64,000 nucleotides of DNA from Entophlyctis helioformis (Eukaryota; Chytridiomycota; Chytridiomycetes; Chytridiales; Chytriomycetaceae): contig JAHLKH010000091.1 in the NCBI GenBank assembly GCA_025526915.1, positions 1-64,000 of the forward strand. The letters are read 5' to 3'. Under the pieces are notes generated by a model, which did not search any database, was not told the DNA's origin, and saw nothing but the letters and a program-made list of their open reading frames with translations. The position numbers and the translations under genes are program-made. This document shows, one piece after another, positions 22,582 to 33,800 of this stretch. The first letter of the stretch is position 1, and each line of letters opens with the position of its first letter.

Positions 22582-23674
22582 ATGCGGTTCTTCTCGACCA
22601 AGAAGCCTGCGACGTTCACCGTCTACGACCTGCCCAAGCCGCTGCCGGCACCCGACGCCATCACCCAAGGCACTGCGCCGGCCATCCCCGAAGACGCCGG
22701 CGTCGACACAAGCGACGCCCTGTCCATTGCCATCTTCTACCATGAGCGCAACCACCTCGACATTGCCGCATACTACTTCTCGCTGTCGGCCGCACAGGGC
22801 AACCCGCTCGGCCTGTTCCTGTACGCCATCTCCATGCGCCACGGCTGGGGCCTGCCCAAAAACGAGTCCGAGGCCGTGCGGCTGCTCCAGGTCGCTGCGC
22901 AAAAGGCCATGGGCGAGGTGTCCAAGCAGGCGCAGCTGCTTCAGCAGCGTTTCAAGCGCTACAGCGTGGCCAGCGATGCCCCTGCCGTGCCCTGGTCGAC
23001 CGGCTCTGGTGGCGGCGCCGACGCCGGGCCTGCCAGCACTGTCCGGTTCGCCAGTCTGCAGCGGCCATACACCGCCGTGGACAGGGGCGAGAGCCTGACG
23101 ACGATTGCCAGCGAAGACGCCGGTGCACTCGACCGCGACAACGCCAACGACGGCGGCTATCCGTCCACCGCTGCCTTTGACGGCGCCAACAACGGCGGAT
23201 CGGACCAGCAGCCGACCAGCAGCCCGAACACCAAGGCGCATGGAGCAACGGCAACCGCAACACGCTCGCACGCGCATCCAAGGAGCCGTCGCCACCTGCG
23301 CCACAGCTGTCGGAGCTCATGCTCGCCATCTACGAGCTCGCCATGTCGTTCAAGCAGGGCTGGGGCCTGCCCAAGAACAAGGTCACGGCCGTGTACTACC
23401 TCAACATGGCCGCGGAGCTGGGCGATCCCGATGCGCAGATCGAGCTTGCCGAGTGCTATCTGCGCGGCGACGGCATCAAGGCCAACAAGAAGATGGCCGC
23501 CCACTGGTTCCGCAAGGCCGAGAAGCAGGGTGCGCGGTGGTGCAGATGCAGTGGATCTGGAAGGAAAAGTACGACGAGGCGGCGAGGATTTCGGCGAGGT
23601 GCCCAAGAACTGAGTGCGGACCATTGCCTGCTCTCGCTCTCTTGCTCTCTCATCTCTCTCCACCCGTCCCGTGA
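22582..23674 (+). CDS. Sel1-repeat protein, chitin-synthase-activator-like, with two apparent frameshifts
   Basis: ATG 22582 opens a frame with one Sel1 repeat (IAAYYFSLSAAQGNPLGLFLYAISMRHGWGLPKNESEAVRLLQVAA). A low-complexity linker follows. After a one-base frame change near 23215-23250 come further repeats: LMLAIYELAMSFKQGWGLPKNKVTAVYYLNMAA, DAQIELAECYLRGDGI and KKMAAHWFRKAEKQGA. A second one-base change near 23535 allows QMQWIWKEKYDEAA, resembling the WIWKxKY end of SKT5/CHR-type Sel1 proteins. With both bases restored the product is about 364 aa ending at 23674. SKT5-like proteins recruit and activate chitin synthase; that link is inference. The 3' end is the least certain part. Confidence 0.7.
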
Positions 23675-23840
23675 TTCTCATCCTGTACTCTGCGCTTTTA
23701 CATGTCCTTCAGTCGCACAACGTCTCCATCTCTAGTCCATTCATTATCACCCCAATATACAGCCAAAGCAACCGCATGTTTCACTGAGCTGGAGTGTATT
23801 CATTGGTCGTTGGTGCGGCAAGAAGCCACCGCGATCATAA

Positions 23841-26800
23841 TCACGAGTGGCGTCGACTCGGTGGGTACGCCACGCCAGATCGAGATACAGAGCCAGAGCC
23901 AGAGCCAGAGCCACGATGAGCCACAAGCGTCGTGTCATTGGCAACAGCAGACGCATCACGCCCGTCGTCCTCGCCGTCCATGTCTTCATAGTCGTCATCC
24001 TGGCTGCCGTCGCAGTTGCCATCCTCGTCCTCGTCCTCGTCTGCATCCAACTCAGCCCTCAGCCGTCCCAGCTCGCCATGCCGCAGCAGATCGTGCACTC
24101 GTCGGCGATCTTCGTCGTCCAGCCCATCCCCATCCACGCCACTGGCAATCGTGTCTGCCAGACCGGAGCCCCATGGCCGCCGCCCGCCATTGCTCTCGTC
24201 CCACACCAGGTAGCTGCTGTCGCCAGCCTCGTCGTTGCGGCCACCCCATCGCCGCAGCATCCGTAACATGCTGTCTGCCATGACAGACTCCATCCACTGC
24301 TCATCGCCCTCGTCCTGGAACACCGCGAGGCCTGCATCCGCGTGTTCATCGTCATCGTCATCGTCGTCCTCGACATCATCCTCGTCGTCATCGTCCTGAC
24401 TCTCATCGTCGTCACTGCCGCCCTCGCCGTCAGACTCGTTCGAGGGATCATCAGAGCCAGAATCGGCGTCGTCGTCATCAGAGTTTGCATCAGAGAGCGT
24501 AGTCCCCAGCCGTGTGCCAAGCCCACCAAACCGGTACGCGTCGCGGTGCACATAGTCTCGCGCATGGGCAACCAGCTCATCATCGTCCATTTCGTCGTCG
24601 ACATCCTCCACCCGGCCGTCACCGTCACCGTCATGGTCGTTGTCGTCGTTAAGACCATGATGACCATGCTCGCGCAACAGCGCAAGCGTGCGTGGCGCAA
24701 GAGCAGCGATATCGGCAGGCCGGCGTCGCGCACTTGCACCGCTGACAGAGTCGCCAAGGATCGAGTGGGAGAGAGCTGCGAGCCTGCGATCGGTCACCGC
24801 CATCGTGTCGATCACGCTGCTCGACGACGACGGCAATGGCCGATTTGCTGATCGCCATCCCCGCGCCGAGGATACATCGCCAACGTCGGTCGCTCGGCTC
24901 GCCGTACTGGCCAGCGACCGGAACGATCGGCTGGTATCCACGGTCCGGTCGGCGTCATGCGCGGTGCTACGAGCGTAGCTGACAGAGCGAGAGGTGTTGA
25001 ACAAAACAGAGCGATCGCCGGCAGTCGCCGAGATAGTGTGGTGCGACCGGCCATCATCAAGCAGCGGATCGATGCTATCGCTGCTGTGAGATCCCAGTCG
25101 CCCAAGCCGGTGCCGGTGTGACGCGGTCATGGACGGCGTGGCCACAGACCCAGCCGCGTGTGGTGCTTGATCAGGCCGAAAGAGAGCCGATGTGAGCGGA
25201 GCGGATGCAGACTGTGTCGCCACGGCCAAGTCCGACGACGACGATGACGAGGTAGATGGGGCGGCAGAGTCCGCAAACAATGCGGATGTGTCGCCCACGA
25301 GCCGCCTGGACCGTCTATAGTCCACGGCTTGGATGGGCCGGTCCGGCGTGACGTGAGACGACGGCTGTTCGTGACCACGTGCTTGTGATCGTGGCAATGG
25401 CGAGCCGTGGGTCGGGCTCTTGCGTACAATAGACTCAAAGAGCTCGACTTCGCGCGTCACGGCATCAACAAACGTCTGCATCTCGCGTCAGGCAGGGCAT
25501 CATCTCAGGCAACATTGATGAACAGAGCGTATTGTGCGCACCTCAAACTCGCTCATTTCGCTCTTGAGTTGGTTGAGGCTTGTCTGGTAGTCTTCCGCGG
25601 GATGCGACCGCGATCCAGACGCGCGTGGCTGCAGCAGTTCAGACGTCGAAAGCAGCATGGACGATGCGCTGTCGCCGTGCCGACTGCCTGATGCTTGTTG
25701 TCCGCTATGGTCTCCAGTGTCGAGAACATTGCCGGATAGCCCTGAAGTCTCCGTGCAAGCCGCATGCCGCTGGCTGCTGCTGGTGGCAGTCGGCGTGTGG
25801 CTGCGCGAGAAGTCAAAGCTCAGAGAATCAGACCGCATATGCAGTGCATCGGTTGGGTCGACTGTCAAGCCGTCAAATTCACTGTCGTTATCGCCATCAC
25901 GGAGCTGCTCCTGAGTGCCGTCCGGATTGTGTCTGTTGGTTTGCGGCGTGGGAGGCTCTGCAGATGGTGCCACAAATGACGCCTCTGCAAACCACGGCTC
26001 CTCCGTGGCAGAACGCTCTTGGTGCAGTTGGGCAAGCAGAGACGGTGTTGAAGGATGGGCGTGATCGGCAAGGTCTGTAATGTCGCACTCGTTCAACTGA
26101 TCTTCGCTGGTTTCTGGCGCAATGCTTGGCCTGCGACCAGTGTCTGACGCCTTGACTGCGTCTGATGGCGCGGGGGCCGTCGCCAATGTCTGTGCGGGCA
26201 GCACAGCAGATGCTTCTTCATCAGCCCCTGGCGAACTCTTGGCATTATTCTTTTGCATCTGCGAAATATAGCTGCGCGTGCATCCGCCACATTAGACGCG
26301 TTGTACAACAGTCACACCAAGGACGACCCCGCACTTACAACGACAGATCGCGACACCGCTGTGCATAGGTCGGTGCACGCACATAGTAAACAAGCTCGAC
26401 CGTGTCGGTGACTGGGTCATAGAAGCCCTCTTGCTCAAGCAAATCGAGGCTGTAGAACCGGTTGTATCCCCAGCACTCGCCAACAGCAAACTCGGATGTA
26501 AACTCTCGAGACACGCTCCGTTTACGCGATCCGCCCACAGCCGATGGCAGTAGATTGATCTGCTCAAGCACGGCCGTCAGTACCAACATTCAAGCGCTGA
26601 CCGCGGCAAGACTGCAGACGGACCAGCTCAACGCGGTACTGGTACTTGGAGACTGTGGGTGTGCCCGACACAAGCTCGACAAAGACAGACATGCACTCGT
26701 GGCGACAGACGCCGTTGCCTGAACAGTAGACTTTGAGACGCCATGACAGCCCCGATGCGGTCATGACATTAGAGTAGAGTGGCGCAGGCGACTGCTGATG

Positions 26801-28551
26801 GGTCTTGAAGCCAGTAATGCAGAACTTGGCAGACTCGTACGGCGGCACCATGTCGCTCTCAAAATCGGGCGACTGAGTGGGTATCGAAAAGTCAACGACT
26901 GTCTTGGGGTTCAGCTGGTTGAGTAGACGACTGTCAGTCGAGCGTCCGACGAAAGCAATATGGAGCCGGGGCAAACCTTGTCAATTATGCCAATGATCTT
27001 GTCTGCATTGGTGATGATGTCCGTGTGCCAAGCACCAGTGAGCTGGCCCTCGAGCGTTTCTAGAGTCACGCGCAGCATATCCGACTCGTTTGCGACCTGA
27101 AGTTTGCAGCCTGTCGGATGGCGGTTTGATTAGATATGATGCCACGTAGAGGCTCGGCTGTGGCCCCCTTTACCTGCTAGTAGGGAGATTTTTGCCGCTT
27201 CCTGCTTCTCGAGGCTCTCCATCGAATCCTGCCAGATTGTCTTGTACATGTCCAGCATCTTGGTTGTTCGCATTCAAATGATGGCTGCGTGAGCATGGAA
27301 AGTCAGGCCAGCAAGGGTTGGAGGCCAACGGCATACCGCTTGTTTGGCTTGAGTCACCGACAAAGCCTGCTCGTTTAGATGCGAAAGGAGCTCGGCGTAC
27401 TCGTTGAAGCGCGTGTACAAGGCCTTTGTCCGCTCATCAATGCGAGCACGATGGCGCTTATACACCACATGCAGATGCTCAAACGAGTGGTTCTTGTGCT
27501 AAACGCGCAGCAGTCAAGTCAGGCAAGTGAATGGAACGCAGCAGGAGCGGCTGGCCTTTCAAACCTTGGCATCAATGACGGCACAGTCTGCGCAAAGACC
27601 TTCCTCGCAGTCGTGGCAAAAGTAGTACATTGGCGCCGAATGAGTTGGGCAGACGTCATGTGTGGATGTTGGTGACGCGAGAACAAGGCCGTGAAGTTGC
27701 TGCGGCAAGTGGTGGTGGCGGTGGTGGTGGTGGTGGTGGCGGTGTATCAGCGTGGCGTGTTGAACGGTCGTCAAGGTGCACGCGCGACTTACAGAAGCCA
27801 GATCGTCCATGAACCTGCAATGCACGAGCTGCGATGCATGCAGCGGCGACCGGCAGTGCGGACATTGGCTCTTTTCTTCAACAAGCCACTTCTGCCGTTT
27901 TCAAGGCGACGTGGGGTCAGTCTGTGTGTGGGATGGCATCGGTGCAGACGCGACTGGCTTGACACGCTCCTTGGCAGCCGGGCTGATGCTGGTTCACAGG
28001 AGATGTGCAGGAAAACAACAGACGCACCTTGACGCAGGCTTCGCAGCCAACCTTGGAGCAGCTGGGACACATGACAGGCTTGGACAGGTTCTCGAAGCAG
28101 ATGAAGCACTTGAAGCTGCTCGTCAGCAACAGCAGAGAGAAACGGGAGCATACGATACGCATGGCAAGTGTGTCAGCGGCCATGCTCATGCGCAGCGCCT
28201 GCTGGCTTCTCATGTCTCGCCGGCTTTTGTTGTTGTTGGCAGGCAGGGCAGTCTGCCGCATGCCTGCCCACGGCTGCTCGCAACGACACCCGATGGGCGA
28301 GATTCGGTCGGACGAGAACAAGTGGTCGAGCAAGGGACATGGACGCACAAGTCTTCAAACTGAGGTGGCAGCTTGTGCGGCTTGGCGGTCTGCGGTGGTC
28401 TGCGAGAGGTGTCAAAGAGCGCAAGGGCAGCGGGCCCGAGAGCCGAGCCTGGTGTTGCCGCTGCTGCCTCTGCTGCTGCTGCCGACGACGAAGAGGCGCG
28501 AGCAGCCGCATTGCTGGCTGCTGCCAACGCCAACGTCGATCGATGGTCCAT
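23841..28551 (-). CDS. TRIM37: TRIM37-like E3 ubiquitin ligase (RING, B-box, coiled coil, MATH)
   Basis: Eleven exons close in phase to 1262 aa: 28551-28349, 28115-28028, 27891-27793, 27699-27565, 27498-27337, 27258-27174, 27110-26977, 26914-26624, 26559-26339, 26271-25542 and 25481-23841. RING (about 69-125): CFICFENLSKPVMCPSC, CEAC, KWLVEEKSQCPHCRSPL. B-box (about 145-180): CPTHSAPMYYFCHDCEEGLCADCAV, H. A coiled coil (about 185-300) precedes the MATH domain (about 315-465): VPPYESAKF, LSWRLKVYCSGNGV, LSVFVEL-like MSVFVELVSG, and FAVGECWGYNRFYSLDLL, all close to animal TRIM37. The last 780 residues are disordered and Ser/His-rich, with long Asp/Glu runs. In animals TRIM37 is a peroxisomal and centriole-regulating ligase. 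The first exon (MDHRSTLAL start) is the least certain. Confidence 0.88.
27706..27743. repeat. (GGT)n trinucleotide tract in a TRIM37 intron
   Basis: A near-perfect run of ggt triplets lies within the intron between the RING and B-box exons. Its purine-rich plus strand makes a stable tract, but no coding effect is expected. Confidence 0.8.
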
Positions 28552-28769
28552 CTGGCGGCAACCCCGACATCGCGGACGGCATCCAGATCTGTCTTGCAGA
28601 CGCCCGGAAGGAGAACGCAGGACACCCGGAAGGCGGACGCAAGGCATGCGGCGGACAGATTGGTTCAAGGATTCCTTCATTGAGGTTCTACAGATCACAT
28701 TGATCACACAGTGGCAGCAAAAGACTAGGACAGAGACAACGAAGCAACAGGCCAAAAGACAGACGGCGC

Positions 28770-29954
28770 CTACTCCTCGCGGGCCGTGTAGATGGACGGG
28801 TTCTTCTTGAGAGATGCCGCGCTGTCTCTGCCGGCCGTGATGGCACGCGTGTCGGACAGACGGTCCGTGCGCCACGTCTCGTAGAGCACCTCGCGCGTGT
28901 GGGACTTGAGATCGTCCATGTACTCGTTGAAGAGCGCCGACGTCAGGTCAACAAAGTCGCAGTGCGCTGCGTTCTCGACCTCGACCACGCCCCACGTGTA
29001 CTCGCGACCAAGGATCTTGGTGTTGTTGACAACGACGCCAGTGAATGGCGCGGCACCCTCATCGGTCGTCTCCTCAGAGTTGACGAGACGGAAGGGCACC
29101 ATTGCGCGAAGGTTCTGGCCGTCCTCCTTGTGGTTCTGCTCGGGCTCCTCGTCCTCGTCCTCGGAGACGTCGTCGGGGAAGGCGTACACGGGGATGTCGT
29201 GGGCGAGGAGATCGTTGGCAATGAGCGCACGGATCTTGGTGAGCTGGCGCACGGTGAACAGGTCGGACTTGGCCAGGCAGGGCACGACGTTCACACGGTG
29301 GCACAGACGCTTGAGCACATAGCGGTCGACGACGCTGAGGCCGTTCGAGGCAATGACAACGTCTGGGTTGAGCATGTAAATGCACACGTGGGTCTGGAAG
29401 TCGGGTGCACGGGGGTTGCGGCGCACACGGTTCTCCTCGGCAAGTGTGGCTTCGTACTGTCCCTCGACGTACGCAAGGATGGTGTTGAGGTAGGTGCCGG
29501 CCACGCGCTCGGCGACGGGCTCGTTGGCGGCAGACGCCTTGAAGAGCGACGGCGGGACCTCGAGACCGGGCGAGTCGATGAGGTTGAGCATCATGCGCTC
29601 ACGGCTGCCCGGGATGGTGCACTCGATGCCAGCCGGCGCGGGCATGACCGTCGAAGCGTTGCGCGGCGGCAGCGGCGAGTCGGGGTCGGCCAGCTGGAGC
29701 GCCTGCAGCTGCAGGTCGAGCAGCGAGTTGGACGCAGGCATCGAGCGGGCCGACGCTCTGTCGAGCGACTCGGCAGAGCCGTACATGCTCGGGGGCGTGC
29801 CGGCGGACGGATACTGCAGCCTCACGGCCTTGAGCGTTTCAAAGAGGGTCGAAATGAACGACGACTTGCCGCTGCGGGCGTGGCCGGCAACGAGCATGTT
29901 GAACGTGTGGGCCGCATTCTTGCGGTTCTTGACGATGGTGCGGGGAGGGAGCAT
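28770..29954 (-). CDS. Septin-family GTPase
   Basis: Septins are filament-forming GTPases at the cell cortex and septum. This single-exon frame of 394 aa starts at ATG 29954 (MLPPRTIVKN). P-loop: NMLVAGHARSGKSSFISTL, where the first glycines of the usual GxxGxGKS are GHARSGKS. G3: LIDSPGLE. G4: CLAKSDLFT. The septin unique element is recognisable near the C-terminus: YTWGVVEVENAAHCDFVDLTSALF, then DDLKSHTREVLYETWRTDRL. Two acidic or low-complexity insertions occur, one after the P-loop (about 45-95) and one rich in Glu/Asp (about 275-295). It lacks a long C-terminal coiled coil, as in Cdc10-like septins, but the divergent P-loop leaves the subgroup open. Confidence 0.85.
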   Translation of the reverse strand: MLPPRTIVKNRKNAAHTFNMLVAGHARSGKSSFISTLFETLKAVRLQYPSAGTPPSMYGSAESLDRASARSMPASNSLLDLQLQALQLADPDSPLPPRNASTVMPAPAGIECTIPGSRERMMLNLIDSPGLEVPPSLFKASAANEPVAERVAGTYLNTILAYVEGQYEATLAEENRVRRNPRAPDFQTHVCIYMLNPDVVIASNGLSVVDRYVLKRLCHRVNVVPCLAKSDLFTVRQLTKIRALIANDLLAHDIPVYAFPDDVSEDEDEEPEQNHKEDGQNLRAMVPFRLVNSEETTDEGAAPFTGVVVNNTKILGREYTWGVVEVENAAHCDFVDLTSALFNEYMDDLKSHTREVLYETWRTDRLSDTRAITAGRDSAASLKKNPSIYTAREE

Positions 29955-30331
29955 GGCAGGCGGCTGTATACGGGGAGGAGTAACGTACAAGAGACGAGGT
30001 CGGATGTATGTGGTGTGTGTGTGGTGTGCAAGAGCTCCTGCGTTGCCGTCTGTTTGGGCAAGTGTGCTCAAGCGGCCAAGCGGCTTGTGGCTTGAGACGG
30101 CCGCAGACCGTTTCATCCGCATCGAAAAATTGTGGTGCGCCTCCTTGTGGTTTCATGCGGCCTGGTTTCATTCGGGCTGAGGCGTCCCCGTCGTCGTCGT
30201 CGTCGTCGTCGAGCTATGGGATCAAGGATCGAGCACTTGCCTGCCTTGGCGGTCGAGGCATAGGGCAACACGGACGCAGACACACTTGGATCCTCCATTC
30301 GCGTGCTGATCCTCTTGCGCGCGTTGGCATC
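29955..30331. other. Intergenic region upstream of the septin gene
   Basis: This holds the septin 5' region, with a GT-rich stretch (about 30005-30032) and a (GTC)n tract at about 30189-30210. No further gene is recognised before the ABC-transporter remnant. Confidence 0.4.
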
Positions 30332-30394
30332 AGTGAGCTTGAGGCTGCCTTCAACTCGGTCGAGCGTCTCAACCACTACGCCAAGGAGCTGCCG
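30332..30394 (+). pseudogene. ABC-transporter exon fragment, duplicated from the adjacent ABCC gene
   Basis: These 63 bp match 34707-34769 of the downstream ABCC gene at all but two positions, in the same orientation. They encode SELEAAFNSVERLNHYAKELP, the segment just before the second nucleotide-binding domain. There is no remaining ABC motif around it and the frame stops at 30413. It is a remnant of a second gene copy or of a local duplication. Confidence 0.75.
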
Positions 30395-30877
30395 CTGTTG
30401 CATAGTGGGTAGGTGGCGCTGTAAACGATGTTGCATGAGCAATGGATAATGAATGAATCTCCGCAAGTCGCTCTAGAAGACTCCTTTGCCAGTGATGGCG
30501 ATTGAGCGCAGCAGCCAGAACTGCCCACATGGACAAATGAGATGCAATCAACGGCTGGGGCGGGAGGCACTCTGTCGGCATGAAAAGAATGGCTGGATGC
30601 CTGTCAGTGATCGGCTGGGCGAGGCGTTCGTTTGGCATAGACGGCATGGGCGTGAGACGGCAGCCGCATCTCAGCCGCATGGCTCGGGACAAACAGCCAG
30701 GACACAGAGGCTGCCAAAGTCGATGAAATTTTGCGCCTTGACACGTTGGTCCACGTCGCCACAACCTGGCGGCTGCTGATTGGCCACCATAAGATTACCA
30801 ACAGCCGAACAACGTACATAAGCCAAGCTCCGCCGCCATCCAACGTCTCTGCCAAGCGTCGCACCAATCACTTCTCA
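30395..30877. promoter_or_regulatory. Upstream region of the ABCC transporter
   Basis: This 483-bp interval lies between the ABC remnant and the ABCC start codon. No conserved ORF is seen. It should contain the transporter promoter; no specific site is recognisable. Confidence 0.35.
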
Positions 30878-33800
30878 ATGGCAGCCATGCAGATGCAGCC
30901 CTTGCCTGCCAACTCCGCCACTCCCACGGCCGCCAGTGCTCCTCGCAGACAGATCAAGCGCAGTGCCCTGTCGGCCTTTTCTCTCTCGTGGATGACGCCT
31001 ATTCTCAAGCTCGGGTTCAGCAAGCCGCTCCAGGAAGAGGTGTCTCTCTGCTCGCATTGCTAATTTCCTCGCAGTGCGGCTGTATACAGTCTGTGTGCAG
31101 CACCATGCTCTCGGGGCCGCTGCCGCTACGTGGTGTGCACCAGACGCTATTTCTTCTGGCCACTGACACCCGTGCTGCGCCTTCCAAACCCAATCTTGTG
31201 AAACCACGACCGGGTACAACGATGCACAATCCACAATCCAGGATCTGCCCGACATCGACTTCAAGGCTGCAGCCATGGTCCATGTCCTCGATGGCTTCTG
31301 GGCCACGTTCAAGGCCCACACGGCTGATCCACAAAAGGTCAAGAAGCCATCGCTCGGTGCCGCACTCACGTCAAGATACATTGGCTACTTGTGAGGGGCT
31401 TGCATGTCCATCTCCATTCTCGCTGTGACACTCCAATCCATCGGCGTGCCTTACTGCATGCGCTGATCACACATCTCATATCCATCCATCCATCTGCTGC
31501 ACGCACTAGCCTCGTTCTAGCCGCTCTGCAGGCTCTGACTGTCACGGCAAACCTCTCCGTGCCACTCCTTGTCCCCCAGCTCATCAACGCCATCCTCGTC
31601 GGCCCAGACGCACCGGGTCTCATCATCAACAATGTCTACGGTCTCGTTGCTCTCTTCATTGCCGCAAAGACGCTCCAGACCGTCAACGAGATCGCAGACG
31701 ACGTTGTCAACATCAACCTGTCCATGAGCCTGCGCTCGGTGCTCGTCGACGCGCTGTATGGCAAGGCTCTTCGCCTCTCTCCCAAGGCCCGTGGCGAGTA
31801 CAACGCTGGCAAGATCAACACGCTCGTCGACTCGGACTCGAAGATGATTGTCTCGTTCCCCGCCAAGCTGCTCTCCTTTGTGGGTGCTGCTGCGCAGGTC
31901 GCCATTGGTATCTACTATGCTTCCAAGCTCCTCGGACGTGCAACATGGGTCGTCGCTGGTGCGTTTGTCGGATTTCTCGTCGTCGCCATGTTCATGTTCC
32001 CGCTGTTTGGCATGGCCATGAAGGCGTACATGTCGTCTCTTGATGCTCGAACCAAACGTCTGCGCGAGTTCCTGTACGGCGTCAAGATCATCAAGTGCCA
32101 GGCTGCCGAAGCGACCGTCAACGCCTCAATCCAGGAAGCACGCTCGACACAGTTGTCTGCCATTCGTCGTCTGCTAGCCCCGCTTATCGTCATCTTTGGC
32201 TGCTTCATCGTGCAGCAGCAAAGCATTGTCCCCATTGCCATCGTCGCGTTCTCTGGCTTTGGCAACCAAGTCAACAGCAGCAACGTCTTTGGCATCATGG
32301 CGCTCGTGTTTGCGATTGCCGGCCCATTTGGATACATTGGCAATGCTCTCTCGTAAGTGGCTGGCTCCTCATGCGTTCATGCGGATGTCCGCCTGTTTGC
32401 CATCTACCGTCCATGCAGATCGGTTGTTTCGTTCTGCTGCATTTGACGCGTTTTGTGAATGCACAGCCACATGCCCATGTAACGTCACTGACAATCATGG
32501 CTTGATTGATCCAACCTTCCATGCAGATCGGTGATTCAGTTTTTTGTGGCATACTCGCGTGTCTGTGGATTCCTGCTTGCTCCCGAGGCCGAGGCGCTCG
32601 ACATTACTGCCATGCTCGCGGCAGCCGACTCCAAGGACGGATCTGCCATCAAGATCGACGGCGCTGCATTCACCTGGGAGGTCGTCAAGAAGGACGAGAA
32701 GCAGGGCGAGAAGAAGGACGAGAAGAAGGACACAAAGGGCAAGAAGAGCAAGAAGAGCAAGAAGGACGCCAAGGACGCGTCTGCTGAGCCGAAGGCTGAT
32801 GGCGAGACCGCTGCTGTCGAAGAGACCAAGCAGGAGACGTTCAAGCTCGAGGACATCAGCCTGTCCATCCCGCGCGGCTCACTCGTCGCTGTCGTTGGCT
32901 CTGTTGGATCTGGCAAGTCGTCGTTCCTGTCTGCTCTCATTGGCGGCATGCGCAAGACGGCTGGCTCGTCGTCCGTCTTTGGATCCGTCGCCTACTGTGC
33001 TCAGGAGCCGTGGATCCTGACCGGCACCATCGAGGAGAACATCGTGTTCAGCGACGAGTCCGTGCGGCCCAACATCCCCAAGGCCGTGTCTGCCTCGTGT
33101 CTCGAGCACGATCTCGACATCCTCCCCAACGGTCTCGGCACGCAGATTGGCGAGAAGGGCATCAACCTGTCTGGCGGCCAGAAGGCTCGTGTTGCACTCG
33201 CTCGTGCCATTGCTCGCAACGCCGACATCTACCTGCTCGACGATCCCATTGCTGCACTCGATGCGCACGTCGGCAAGAAGGTGTTTGACGAGGCCATCTG
33301 CGGCACGCTCAAGAGCAAGACGGTCGTGCTTGTCACGCACCAGCTGCATCTGCTTCCCAAGGTCGACTTTGTTGTCGTGCTTGACAATGGTCGTGTTGCC
33401 GAGACGGGCACGTTCGCTGAGCTCATGGCTGTCCCCGAGAGCGCTCTCTCTGGCATCATGAAGGACTACCACTTTGACGACGAAGGCGACAAGGACGACA
33501 AAGAGGACAAGGAGGAAGCCAAGGAGGACGACGAGATCATCAAGGCCATCGAGGAGTACAAGACCGAAAAGGCCATCGAGGAGGACCGTCGCGTTGGAGC
33601 TGTCACACTGCAGACATTCCGCTCGTACTTTATCTCGGCGGGATACATCTACTTTGGTTTGCTCGTGGTGCTCCTGCTGCTGAACATCGCTGCCTCGAGC
33701 ATGGTGCAGATTGCCATATCTATCTGGGTGGATGACAAGTGGGGATGGTCGCTCAATGATTATTTCAAGCTCTACATCGGTCTTGGAGCGGCCGAGTCTG

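Noticed and set aside
24342..24851. Val/Ile-rich plus-strand frame resembling a membrane protein
   Set aside because: It is the antisense of the Asp-rich TRIM37 tail; GAC/GAT codons read as GTC/ATC give false hydrophobic stretches.
28373..28810. Plus-strand frame of 145 codons upstream of TRIM37
   Set aside because: It overlaps the first TRIM37 exon in antisense and shows no motif. The minus-strand exon joins in phase to the RING exon.
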